Under the pieces are notes generated by a model. The model was not told the DNA's origin. It saw only the letters and a program-made list of their open reading frames with translations, and did not search any database. A stretch of 64,000 nt of DNA from Azohydromonas aeria (GTDB lineage: Bacteria > Pseudomonadota > Gammaproteobacteria > Burkholderiales > Burkholderiaceae_C). The DNA is taken from NCBI RefSeq assembly GCF_009760915.1, contig NZ_VIDQ01000024.1, forward strand, positions 1 through 64,000, written 5' to 3'. Within the stretch, counting starts at the first letter, position 1; every line of letters starts with the position of its first letter. Position numbers and translations under genes: made by a program. Below, one piece after another: positions 19,030 to 28,784 of this stretch.

Positions 19030-19956
19030 TCATTCCGCGCCGCGGCCCAGGCCACCCGATGCGGCGAACAGCAGCACCAGCGTCAGCGCGATGGACAGCA
19101 GCAGGGCCGTTTCGATCAGCACCAGGGCCCAGTAGCCGGGCAGCGCCAGCGCCGCGCCGGTGGCCAGGCCCCACAGCCCGATGCCGCTGAACGTCAGCAG
19201 GCCCAGCACCAGCAGCAGCCGCTGCAGCACCGGCGGCTCGGCGGTGCCGCGCAGCCGCCCGCACAGCACCAGCAGCACGCCGGCCGCCGCGAGCACCGCC
19301 CCGCCCTGGAACGCACCGCCCGGCGCATTGCTGCCGGCATGCAGCAGGTGGAACGACACCAGCGCCGCCATGGGCACCACCAGGCTCAGCAGCCCGCCGA
19401 CCAGCGGCTGCGAGGCCGGCGCCGCACGCGCCGGCAGCGGCAGGCTGTCGCCCAGCACCAGCCGGGCGGCCAGGTAGGCCGCCAGCAGCACGGCCGTCTC
19501 CAGCAGCGTGTCGTAGCCCCGGAACACCAGGAGCACCGCCGTGACGGGGTTGGAGAACGGCAGCGCCGCCATCTCGTCGAGCACCCGCGGGCCGGCGGCA
19601 TCGGGGGCCGGCGTCACGGCCAGGCCGCCGGCGCCGAGCACCAGCACCAGCGCCGCGCTCAGCAAGCCCAGCGGCCAGGCCAGGCGCCGCAGCGGGCGGC
19701 TGGGCGGCTGGCGCCGGGGCACCGAGCGCACCAGGCGCCGGTAGCTCACCAGCAGCAGCGCACCGGTGAGGCCGGCGCCGATGGCGGTCTCCGCCAGCGC
19801 CAGGTCCGGCGCGCCCAGGCGCGCCCAGACCACCGCCAGCACCACGCCGAAGACGACGAACATCATGATGCTGCGCAGCAGCGCCGCGCCCGCGACGGCC
19901 GCCATGGCCAAGCCCAGCAGCGCCACGGCGAGCAGCAGGTCCAGCAACAGGCTCAT
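19030..19956 (-). CDS. Fused DUF4040/MbhD-type and MnhB antiporter subunit
   Basis: A 308-residue membrane protein joining two modules usually encoded separately or in MnhA. Residues about 1-85 resemble the DUF4040/MbhD segment (SIMMFVVFGVVLAVVWARLG, APDLALAETAIGAGLTGALL). Residues about 110-300 are MnhB-like (FRGYDTLLETAVLLAAYLAA, GGAFQGGAVLAAAGVLL with the conserved P-G-G-x-FQGG motif). The ATG overlaps the mnhG stop by four bases. The arrangement matches the mnhA-less Mrp operons known from some proteobacteria, where the MnhA C-terminus is split onto B. Confidence 0.88.
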   Translation of the reverse strand: MSLLLDLLLAVALLGLAMAAVAGAALLRSIMMFVVFGVVLAVVWARLGAPDLALAETAIGAGLTGALLLVSYRRLVRSVPRRQPPSRPLRRLAWPLGLLSAALVLVLGAGGLAVTPAPDAAGPRVLDEMAALPFSNPVTAVLLVFRGYDTLLETAVLLAAYLAARLVLGDSLPLPARAAPASQPLVGGLLSLVVPMAALVSFHLLHAGSNAPGGAFQGGAVLAAAGVLLVLCGRLRGTAEPPVLQRLLLVLGLLTFSGIGLWGLATGAALALPGYWALVLIETALLLSIALTLVLLFAASGGLGRGAE

Positions 19957-20261
19957 GGCGCCCCGTCCACCGGCAGCGACTGCAGCCGCCGGGCCCGGCG
20001 CGCGATGAGGAACGCCGACACGCAGGCCGCCAGCAGGGCCAGCAGCCAGATCAGCAGCAGCAGCACCGCCACGTGCAGCGAGCGCGACAGCAGCGCCATG
20101 GCGGCGCAGACGAAGAGCAGGCCGAGGTTGTCCGCCTTGGTCAGGGCATGCAGCCGCGAGTGCACGTCCGGAAAGCGCAGCAGCCCCACGGTGCCGGCGA
20201 GGTAGAAGAAGCCCCCGGCCAGCAGCAGCAGCAGCGCCAGGCCGTCGAGGAACGCGCTCAT
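19953..20261 (-). CDS. mnhG: Mrp-type Na+/H+ antiporter subunit G
   Basis: A 102-residue protein with three hydrophobic helices and the MnhG hallmark GTVGLLRFPDVHSRLHALTKADNLG (here described by its core FPDVHSRLHA). Four-base ATGA overlaps connect it with mnhF upstream and the B subunit downstream. It is a small structural subunit required for assembly of Mrp antiporters. Confidence 0.93.
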   Translation of the reverse strand: MSAFLDGLALLLLLAGGFFYLAGTVGLLRFPDVHSRLHALTKADNLGLLFVCAAMALLSRSLHVAVLLLLIWLLALLAACVSAFLIARRARRLQSLPVDGAP

Positions 20262-20629
20262 GGGCGCTCCCGCGCGGCACGGGGCTGCGGCTGCGGCTGA
20301 AGCGGGGATGGCGGTGCCCCGCCGTCCGGCCCGGGCGTGGGCCCCTCGCCCGGCGAGGGGTCGTCGGCATCGCCCAGCGGCGTCGTCGGCAGGCCGGCGA
20401 AGGCCACGCTCAGCACCGCGGCCAGCATCACGAACAGCAGGGCCACGTCGCGCAGGGCCGGCTCGGCGTGCAGTTGCGCCAGCACCAACAGCACCGCCAC
20501 CATGGTGCTGCCGAAAAGCAGCACGGCCGAGATGCGGTCCGATGCCGTGGGTCCGCGGTAGGCCCGCACCAGCCCCGCCGCCAGGTTGAGCAGCAGGAAC
20601 ACGAGGAAGATCTCCAGCGCGGCGGCCAT
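20258..20629 (-). CDS. mnhF: Mrp-type Na+/H+ antiporter subunit F
   Basis: A 123-residue protein. The first 80 residues contain the MnhF landmarks RAYRGPTASDRISAVLLFG and RDVALLFVMLAAVLSVAF in three helices. The last 40 residues are an unusual Pro/Gly/Asp-rich cytoplasmic tail not typical of the family. ATG 20629 was chosen because it directly precedes the first helix; the frame is open a further 31 codons into mnhE. The F subunit has been linked to cholate and cation efflux in Bacillus Mrp systems (established for that family). Confidence 0.88.
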   Translation of the reverse strand: MAAALEIFLVFLLLNLAAGLVRAYRGPTASDRISAVLLFGSTMVAVLLVLAQLHAEPALRDVALLFVMLAAVLSVAFAGLPTTPLGDADDPSPGEGPTPGPDGGAPPSPLQPQPQPRAARERP

Positions 20630-20648
20630 GACCACGTCACGCTCCACG

Positions 20649-21179
20649 TCACGCCCTCCCGTCGAGCCCGAACAGCCGTACCAGCTGCCGCTCCAGCGGT
20701 GCCACCGGGTCCGGGCCGTCAACGGCGAGCACGTGCACGAGCAGCACCTGTCGCGCCTCGTCCACCTCGACGCTCATGGAGCCCGGCAGCAGCCCGATCA
20801 AGCCCACCAGCAAGGTGCGCGGCTGTCCGGCGGGCAGGCGCAGCGGGTGCTCGACGAAGGCCGGCGCCAGCGGCCGGCGCGGGTGCAGCGCGCGCACGGC
20901 CACGTCCATGCCACCGCGCACCGACTCGCGCAGGAAGAACAGCACGAAGCCCGGCAGCCGGCGCAGGCGCACGGGGTAGGCCTCGCCGGGCGCGGCCAGC
21001 AGGCCCGCCATGGTGCCCAGGGCTGCCGCGGCGACGCCGAAGCCCAGCGACTGCAGCCCGTAGAGGGCCAGCCAGGTCACCAGCAGCCCCGCGAACAGCA
21101 TCACGCCCCAGCGCAGGCGCCCCGCGGCGTGGACTGAGGGTGCGTCGGCAGCGTTCCTCGAATACCGTTGTTCGCTCAT
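20649..21179 (-). CDS. mnhE: Mrp-type Na+/H+ antiporter subunit E
   Basis: First gene of the eight-gene antiporter operon, 176 residues. Two N-terminal membrane helices are followed by the cytoplasmic MnhE domain with RLPGFVLFFLRESVRGGMDV, the LLPGSMSVEV motif and LVHVLAVD. The start at ATG 21179 has the ribosome-binding site AAGGAAG. The intergenic gap to the convergent-strand GH15 gene (21252) is short and both genes run the same way, so the promoter may lie within about 70 bases or further upstream. Confidence 0.92.
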   Translation of the reverse strand: MSEQRYSRNAADAPSVHAAGRLRWGVMLFAGLLVTWLALYGLQSLGFGVAAAALGTMAGLLAAPGEAYPVRLRRLPGFVLFFLRESVRGGMDVAVRALHPRRPLAPAFVEHPLRLPAGQPRTLLVGLIGLLPGSMSVEVDEARQVLLVHVLAVDGPDPVAPLERQLVRLFGLDGRA

Positions 21180-21251
21180 CCATGCTTCCTTGTGAAGGCC
21201 CGGTGCCGCGGCGCGTTGCCATTGGCGGCGCCATGGCACCGGGCCGCCTGC

Positions 21252-23177
<1,926 letters not shown>

Positions 23178-23191
23178 GGCCGGCGCGCCGC

Positions 23192-23395
23192 TCAAGACCG
23201 GCCGGACGCAGCCCGCCGCGCCGGGGCCATGGGCTGCGGCGCGAAGCGCTCGCGCAGCGCGAAGATCTCCTGCCTGGCCTGCGCCAGCGTCAACTGGCCT
23301 GCCAGGGCGCGCCGCTCGACGTCGGCGGCCGCGGCCCGGTACTCCGGGGGCGGCACCGGCGTCGCAAAGAACAGGGAAGACGTGCTGGGATGCAT
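23192..23395 (-). CDS. Small conserved protein, paralogue of the protein at 27986-28294
   Basis: A 67-residue soluble protein. Its core matches the protein encoded at 27986-28294 over about 35 residues: PPPEYRAAAADVERRALAGQ followed by LTLAQARQEIFALRERF, against PPAEYQAAMADIEQRAARGE and LTIAQAKQEIFALRERF. The core is predicted as two amphipathic helices separated by a Gly turn. I chose the ATG at 23395; a TTG twelve codons further up is possible. It lies just upstream of the GH15 gene on the same strand. I do not recognise a named family. The conserved sequence in two different contexts strongly argues that it is a real gene. Confidence 0.65.
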   Translation of the reverse strand: MHPSTSSLFFATPVPPPEYRAAAADVERRALAGQLTLAQARQEIFALRERFAPQPMAPARRAASGRS

Positions 23396-23458
23396 GCTGC
23401 TGGACCTGGGTGGGGTGAAAGGGTTGACCAAGCGCGGATGCCGTCAGCAACGGCCTTG

Positions 23459-23539
23459 CTACACGGCATCGGGTACGGCGCCGACCAGCACCATCACGAG
23501 CGAGGCCACGGCCAGGCCCTGGGGCGTCATCCGGTTCAT
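23459..23539 (-). CDS. Possible tiny hydrophobic peptide (26 aa)
   Basis: ATG 23539 is preceded by AGGAG four to five bases upstream and opens a 26-codon frame that reads as a short polar start, a hydrophobic run (LAVASLVMVLVGAV) and a TAG stop. It could be a small membrane peptide, a leader, or the remnant of a longer gene. The only evidence is the good ribosome-binding site and hydrophobic pattern. The rest of 23396-23683 shows nothing recognisable. Confidence 0.3.
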   Translation of the reverse strand: MNRMTPQGLAVASLVMVLVGAVPDAV

Positions 23540-23683
23540 CGCGCTCCTGCTGCAAGGCAACGAGTGCAGGATCGCGCCGCGGTGTTGCAGCACGGCTGCG
23601 CAGGACCGGCGTGCGGTTTCATCTGAAATCCACGGCGCGCCACGCCAGGCAGCCTGAGCCCGGGCGCGGCCTGCGCAGCCGAT

Positions 23684-26290
23684 TCAGGCCACGGGTTCCG
23701 TGCCGGGCAGCGGCAGGGCCGGCGGCTGACGCAGGGCGCGGTCGATGGCCCGCGCAAGCTCCGCACGCTCCAGCGGCTTGTGCACCACCCAGGCCACGCC
23801 GATGGACTCGGCGCGGGCCGCGAAGCCCGGCCCACCGAAGCCGCTGACCATCAGCACCGGCAGCTCCGGGCGCCGCTGGCGCAGCTTGCCGGCCAGCTCG
23901 ATGCCGGTGAGCTGCGGCATGGCCTGGTCCGTGATCACGAGGTCGTACTCGCCGGGATGGGCGTCGAAGGCTTGCAGGGCCTGCAGCGGATCGCTGAACC
24001 CGCGCGGGTCGTATCCCAGCTCCGCCAGCTGCTCCTCGACGAGCTCGACGAGCGCGACCTCGTCATCGACCACCATCACGACCTGGCCCCGGCCGCGCGG
24101 AACGTGGCTGTCCGCCGCGGCAGCCATGCCGCTCGCATCGTGGTGCAGCGGCAGGTAGAGATCGAAGCGCGAACCCCGGCCCGGCCATGTCGCCACGTCG
24201 ATGGCGCCGCCCATGTCGCTCACCATGCCATGCACCACCGCCAGGCCCAGGCCCGTGCCCAGATGCGGGCTTTTGGTGGTGAAGAAGGGCTCGAACAGGT
24301 GCGGCAGGGCCTCGGCACCGATGCCGGTGCCGCTGTCCGCCACGCTCAGGTGCACCCAGGCGCCCGGCGCCAGGAGCCCCTGCCACAGGACGCGCGGCTC
24401 GGTCGATTCTTCCACCGTCAGCGACACCGCCAGCTCGCCGCCTTGCGGCATGGCCTGCAGCCCGTTGCTGCACAGGTTCATCGTGGCCTCGAACAGGGCC
24501 GTCGAGTCACCGACAGCCACCGCTTGCGGTGCGTCGAGACGGTGCGTCACCGTCACCCGTGCCGGCACGGAAGCGCTGAGCAGGTCCAGCACTTCCTCGA
24601 TCACGGGCTGGACCCGGAACGGCTGCCTGACCCGCACGCCGCCGCGCGTGAAGGACAGCACGCGCTCGACCAGCACCTTGCCGCGCCGGCCCGCGAGCAG
24701 CACGTGGTCCATGTGCCGCGCCACCGGGGTGCCTTCGGCCACCGCCGCGCGCGCGCGCTCGCCATACCCGAGCACCGCGGCCAGAATGTTGTTGAAGTCG
24801 TGGGCCACCCCGCCGGCCAGCGTGCCCAGCGCCTCGAGCCGCCTGGCGCGCTGCAGTTGCTCCTGCATCCGGTGCGCCTGCTCGTCGGCCGCCACCTCCG
24901 CGCTCACGTCATAGGCCGTGCCGACGCACAGGCGCAGCGTGCCGGGCCCTTCGCCCAGTGCCTGGCCACGGCAACGCACGTGGCGCCAGCCGCCATCGTC
25001 GCGACTGGGGCCGGGACCGGGGCGGACCCGCAGCGTGACGCTGAATGCCGGCAAGCGGCCGTCGAGGTGGGCCCGGATCGCCTCGTTCAGCGCGCCGCGG
25101 TCATCCGGATGGATGCTGGCCAGTCCGGCCAGGGCTTCGCCGCGAACCGGGCGCTCTTCGGGCGAGAGCCCCAGCAGCTCCTTCATGCGCGGCGACATGT
25201 AGGTTTCGCCGGTGGCCGGATTCCACTCCCAGACCCCCTCGCGCGCAGCCTGGAGGGCACGCAGCGTGCGCTCGCGCTCGGCCGCCAGCACGGCTTCGCT
25301 GGCACGGCGCCATTGCTGCTCGCGTACGCTGCGCAGGCTCAGCACCAGCGTCACCAGCAGCGCCGAGGACACGAACGCGGCGACCAGGCGGGCCTGCTGG
25401 CGCCACTCGGACAGCACCGCGTCGGCATCGCGCGTGACCACGAGCAACAGCGGCGCGCGCTTGAGCAGGTGAGGCGCCACCAGCCGCTGCCGGTTGCCAG
25501 CCTCGTCCACGAGGTGCGCCTTCGACACCTCGGCGCGATCCCACAGCGCGCGCGACAGCGCAGGCGCCAGCACGCGGGCGCTGTTCTCGCCCGGACCGTC
25601 GGAGAGCACACCGCCCTCGGGCCGGTAGATCTGCAGGCCCGTGTCCGGCGTGGGCGCGCTCAGCGCGAAGCCGGCATCGAGAAACTCCGCGTCGGCAAGC
25701 AGCACCACGAGGCCGTTGAAGTTGCCCTGCGCCGAGTGCCAGGGCCAGGACAGCGGAACCACCGGCTCGCGCGAGCCGGGAAGCTGCTGGGGCAGCCCGA
25801 CGTGCAGCGTGGCGTCGTTGTCCTCTCGCGCCAGCAGGAAGTACGGCGCCGCGGCATGGCTGCCCGGGCCGGGCGGCTCGCCGCTGGAGGAGGCGACCTC
25901 GCGTCCCTCGGCGTCGAGCACCAGCAGCTCGCGGAACATGGGCAGCGCCGAGGCGCGCGCGCGCAGCGTGTCCTGCGCCTCGCGGCTGCCGGGCACCAGG
26001 GCGCCGCTGCCCAGGCCATCGGCCGTGGCTCGCAATGCCGTCTCCGCGACGGTGAGCGTGCCGTCGGCCTGCGCCGCCAGCGCCGCCGACAGGGCATCCA
26101 GCGTGCGCAACTCGCTGTTCATGGCCTGCTGTCGCAACGCCAGCAGGCCGAAAGCCACCCACGCCGCGATCAGCAGCGACACGGCCAGCACCAGCAGCAT
26201 GCTGCGCTGGCGCGCGACGTCGCGCCAGCGCGGTGGCGGCACCGCGGCGCGGCTGGCGTACATTGCCTCGCTGTCAGGGTTCGTGCTCAT
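23684..26290 (-). CDS. Hybrid sensor histidine kinase with C-terminal receiver
   Basis: An 868-residue inner-membrane sensor. Two membrane helices (about 31-52 and 303-320) flank a periplasmic domain of about 250 residues resembling dCACHE sensors. A PAS/PAC domain follows (about 345-465, [14 protein letters not shown]). The HisKA domain has the phosphorylatable His497 in GGVAHDFNN, and the ATPase domain shows N-box MNLCSNG, G1 DSGTGIG, the EPFFTTK loop and [11 protein letters not shown]. The C-terminal receiver (about 735-850) has acidic DDE and the phospho-acceptor Asp788 in LVITDQAMP. It is divergent from the OmpR-type regulator gene at 26374; together they probably form a phosphorelay. 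The signal is unknown. Confidence 0.92.
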   Translation of the reverse strand: MSTNPDSEAMYASRAAVPPPRWRDVARQRSMLLVLAVSLLIAAWVAFGLLALRQQAMNSELRTLDALSAALAAQADGTLTVAETALRATADGLGSGALVPGSREAQDTLRARASALPMFRELLVLDAEGREVASSSGEPPGPGSHAAAPYFLLAREDNDATLHVGLPQQLPGSREPVVPLSWPWHSAQGNFNGLVVLLADAEFLDAGFALSAPTPDTGLQIYRPEGGVLSDGPGENSARVLAPALSRALWDRAEVSKAHLVDEAGNRQRLVAPHLLKRAPLLLVVTRDADAVLSEWRQQARLVAAFVSSALLVTLVLSLRSVREQQWRRASEAVLAAERERTLRALQAAREGVWEWNPATGETYMSPRMKELLGLSPEERPVRGEALAGLASIHPDDRGALNEAIRAHLDGRLPAFSVTLRVRPGPGPSRDDGGWRHVRCRGQALGEGPGTLRLCVGTAYDVSAEVAADEQAHRMQEQLQRARRLEALGTLAGGVAHDFNNILAAVLGYGERARAAVAEGTPVARHMDHVLLAGRRGKVLVERVLSFTRGGVRVRQPFRVQPVIEEVLDLLSASVPARVTVTHRLDAPQAVAVGDSTALFEATMNLCSNGLQAMPQGGELAVSLTVEESTEPRVLWQGLLAPGAWVHLSVADSGTGIGAEALPHLFEPFFTTKSPHLGTGLGLAVVHGMVSDMGGAIDVATWPGRGSRFDLYLPLHHDASGMAAAADSHVPRGRGQVVMVVDDEVALVELVEEQLAELGYDPRGFSDPLQALQAFDAHPGEYDLVITDQAMPQLTGIELAGKLRQRRPELPVLMVSGFGGPGFAARAESIGVAWVVHKPLERAELARAIDRALRQPPALPLPGTEPVA

Positions 26291-26373
26291 GGCACCGCAG
26301 CCAGCGCCTGCCGGCCCTGCTCGATGAGGGAAGTTTTCATGGCCATGGAGGCCCTGTCTGGGAAAGGCATGTG

Positions 26374-27123
26374 ATGCAGGAGATTCCGGCTCCGGGCCCA
26401 ACGCTGCCGCCGCACGTCCTGGTCGTCGATGACGATCCTGCCCTGCGCGAGCTGCTGGAAGGCTACCTTGCGGAGAACGAGCTGCGCGTGACGGCCGTTG
26501 CCAGCGGCCGGGCCATGGCCGACGTCTTCGAACGCGAGGCCATCGACCTGGTCGTGCTGGACCTGCGCCTGCCGGGCGAAGACGGCATGCAACTGGCACG
26601 CCAGCTGCGCGAACGCGCACCGGTGCCCATCGTGCTGTTGACGGGCAAGGCCGAGGAGGCAGACCGCGTCATGGGGCTGGAATGGGGCGCGGACGACTAC
26701 GTCACCAAGCCATTCAGCCCGCGCGAGCTGCTGGCGCGCATCCGGGCCGTGCTGCGCCGCTACCGCCAGCCCGCGCAAGCGCCGGTGCGCGACGGCCAGC
26801 GCCGCGCCTATCGCTTCGCCGGATGGGAGCTGAACCTGCATACGCGCCGCCTGACCGCTCCCGATGGCCGCAAGGTGGAGTTGAGCAACCATGAGTTCAG
26901 CCTGCTGGTGGCACTGTGCGGAGCGCCGCAGCGGGTGCTCAGCCGCGACCAGCTGCTGGAGCTGTCCCGGCTGCACAGCACGGAGGTGTATGACCGCACC
27001 GTCGACGTCCAGGTCCTTCGACTGCGCCGCAAGATCGAGTCCAACCCCTCGCAGCCCGTACTGATCCTGACCGAACGCGGCGCCGGCTACCTGTTCGCCG
27101 CACAGGTCGAGTCGTTGTACTGA
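26374..27123 (+). CDS. OmpR/PhoB-type response regulator
   Basis: A 249-residue DNA-binding response regulator. The receiver domain has the acidic pocket VVDDDP, phospho-acceptor Asp63 in [10 protein letters not shown], the conserved Thr in LLTGKAE and Lys in YVTKPFSP. A winged-helix Trans_reg_C domain (about 150-245) contains [24 protein letters not shown] and the terminal ERGAGYLF. The ATG at 26374 is preceded by GGGAAAGG. It is separated by 83 bases from the divergent hybrid kinase gene and is the likely partner of that kinase. Targets are unknown. It is not linked here to pst or pho genes, so it should not be taken as PhoB on position alone. Confidence 0.92.
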   Translation: MQEIPAPGPTLPPHVLVVDDDPALRELLEGYLAENELRVTAVASGRAMADVFEREAIDLVVLDLRLPGEDGMQLARQLRERAPVPIVLLTGKAEEADRVMGLEWGADDYVTKPFSPRELLARIRAVLRRYRQPAQAPVRDGQRRAYRFAGWELNLHTRRLTAPDGRKVELSNHEFSLLVALCGAPQRVLSRDQLLELSRLHSTEVYDRTVDVQVLRLRRKIESNPSQPVLILTERGAGYLFAAQVESLY

Positions 27124-27213
27124 CCGCAGGGGATCCTCACCGGATCACGACTGCCACGCCTTCTCGCCTGCATGGTGGCCTCCCTTGCATGCCGCCCCGC
27201 CCGGGAGCCCGCC

Positions 27214-27606
27214 TCACTGGAGCCTTGAGCGCGAACCCGGCAGCTGCCATCTCGGCTGGCCGCGGGTCGGCGACCTGTCGGGGCCGGCCTCCTTGCCCAG
27301 CCGGAACTCCAGCAAGCTTTCGATCCTCGCCAGGACGCCGGCATCGATGGCCAGGGCAAATTCGGCCAGTTCCTGCAATTGATCGGAGCGAACTTCCAGT
27401 GTGTCGTTCGCATGTATGCGGAGCAGATGCCAGCGCCGGCGATGCACAAAGGCTCCGAAGGCACCATTGGCCACGGCCACGAGTGCCAGGGGTCCCAGTG
27501 GCCGCAGCAGGCATTCCAGCATTCGCGCGCGCAATGGCCCGTCCGCTTCTTCGTAGAGCCGCACGATCAGCATGCGCTGCGCTTGGGCTGGGAAGTCGCC
27601 GGTCAT
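27214..27606 (-). CDS. Hypothetical small protein
   Basis: A 130-residue protein (ATG 27606; an ATG at 27672 would add 22 Arg-rich residues). The central part, MLIVRLYEEADGPLRARMLE then LLRPLGPLALVAVANGAFGA, followed by RWHLLRIHANDTLEVRSDQ, reads as a compact alpha/beta domain with balanced composition. The ending is Arg/Ser/Pro-rich. I do not recognise a family. It lies 3' of the response regulator on the opposite strand and is next to other small genes. The competing frames over this region are low-complexity, which favours this one. Confidence 0.5.
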   Translation of the reverse strand: MTGDFPAQAQRMLIVRLYEEADGPLRARMLECLLRPLGPLALVAVANGAFGAFVHRRRWHLLRIHANDTLEVRSDQLQELAEFALAIDAGVLARIESLLEFRLGKEAGPDRSPTRGQPRWQLPGSRSRLQ

Positions 27607-27985
27607 GCCAAGCCCAATGTCTGACGTCCAAGGCCGGCCACCCGCCCTGGTGCGGTTGAAGCTGCTTCGCATGCGAGCTCTCCTTCAAGCGATGGAGACA
27701 GCTTGCTGCGCCCGCCGGCAGGCTTGATGACAGTTGCAGGGTCCCTGCGTTACAGCTGCAATCCTCAGCACTTCACGAGGACCGAAGCTGCTCGACGCTC
27801 GTAAGGCTCGTGGGCCAGGAGCCGTGGCTTCTTTGGGTAGCCCGCATCCTCCAGCAAGGGTAGCCGCCCGGCCGAACCGGTCTTCCTGTAGATTGCTGCA
27901 CTGCAGCAATCAAGCGATTCGACGGCCCACGAGGCCGCGCGTCGTGCCCCGACAAGCCGGTACCGCCGGCAACCGCCACAGGATC
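27607..27985. other. Intergenic region without recognised gene
   Basis: This stretch separates the hypothetical gene at 27606 from the small-protein gene at 27986. Open frames here are short and low in protein-like composition. It should contain promoters for both divergent genes; no clear -35/-10 pair or repeat was seen. Confidence 0.4.
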
Positions 27986-28294
27986 ATGAGCCAGGACACG
28001 AGCGAGGTCAGTCCGCCAGACAGGCCGCCAGCGGAGTACCAGGCCGCCATGGCTGACATCGAGCAGCGAGCCGCGCGCGGCGAGCTCACGATCGCGCAAG
28101 CCAAGCAAGAGATCTTCGCGCTGCGCGAGCGCTTCGGCGCCAGTCCGGACCGGGTGACTCGTTGGGCAGCGCAGCAGGCTCAAGGCGAGAACAGTGAGGC
28201 GGCCGACAAGCCGGAGGAGTCCGACGGCGCCAAGCCGCCGGGCGGGCAGAGCTCCCGTCGTGCATCCATCGAGGAGCCTGACCTGGCACCATGA
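27986..28294 (+). CDS. Small conserved protein, paralogue of the protein at 23192-23395
   Basis: A 102-residue soluble protein with an N-terminal core (about residues 15-50) nearly the same as that of the gene at 23192-23395: AEYQAAMADIEQRAARGELT followed by IAQAKQEIFALRERF. The C-terminal half is hydrophilic, rich in Glu, Ser, Lys and Gln (QAQGENSEAADKPEES), and probably disordered. The ATG at 27986 has AGGA six bases upstream. Not a family I can name. The shared core plus variable tail suggests a binding module used by different partners. Confidence 0.65.
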   Translation: MSQDTSEVSPPDRPPAEYQAAMADIEQRAARGELTIAQAKQEIFALRERFGASPDRVTRWAAQQAQGENSEAADKPEESDGAKPPGGQSSRRASIEEPDLAP

Positions 28295-28582
28295 AGCCAG
28301 GGCAGATGTGACGGTCGGGCAAGCCTTGGTTCCGGGGTCTGCCTACAGGCAAGCGAAGTACCGCTGCCGACGGGGCAACCTGTTCCTGACGCTCCTTGAC
28401 GCGTCACACGGTTGTCAACGCGACGACATGGAGGGCTGTCCCCGCCGTCATTGCACCTTGTCCAGGCACTGCTGCCGCTGCAGTTGAACCTTGAAGATCC
28501 GGTCTGCATCGGCCAAAAAGGCGCCATCTGAGCTGGCAGCAGCCCGGCAGATGCCCCTCTGCGGGGGCGAAGGGAACAACCG

Positions 28583-28756
28583 ATGCACACGTCCGACCTG
28601 GCTGGAATGGCCGTCTTCTTCGCAGCCCTGGTGATCGTGCTGGGCGTCCTGTGGTGGATGCTGCGGCTCAACGCCAGGGACCTTGCAAGCCTGGAGAGGG
28701 AACTGGAGCGGTCCTTGTCGTCCCAGGATCCGCGCGGCACGGCGAGCGACGGGTAA
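28583..28756 (+). CDS. Small single-pass membrane protein (57 aa)
   Basis: ATG 28583 follows a good ribosome-binding site (AAGGGA, 7 bases away). The 57-residue product has a polar N-terminus, one membrane helix (about residues 8-28, MAVFFAALVIVLGVLWWMLR) and a charged amphipathic tail with a heptad-like pattern (LASLERELERSL). A short GC-rich hairpin (about 28553-28568) lies just upstream. No family was recognised. It sits between the small conserved gene and the atypical pyruvate kinase gene, 28 bases from the latter's convergent stop. Confidence 0.5.
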   Translation: MHTSDLAGMAVFFAALVIVLGVLWWMLRLNARDLASLERELERSLSSQDPRGTASDG

Positions 28757-28784
28757 GCACCGGACCGCAGCCGAAGGTACCCGC

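Noticed and set aside
26374..27123. Calling the response regulator PhoB because of nearby Pho boxes
   Set aside because: The partner kinase is a hybrid CACHE/PAS type unlike PhoR, and no pst or phoU genes are adjacent.
28553..28568. GC hairpin as a transcription terminator
   Set aside because: The stem is only five base pairs and no T-run follows.
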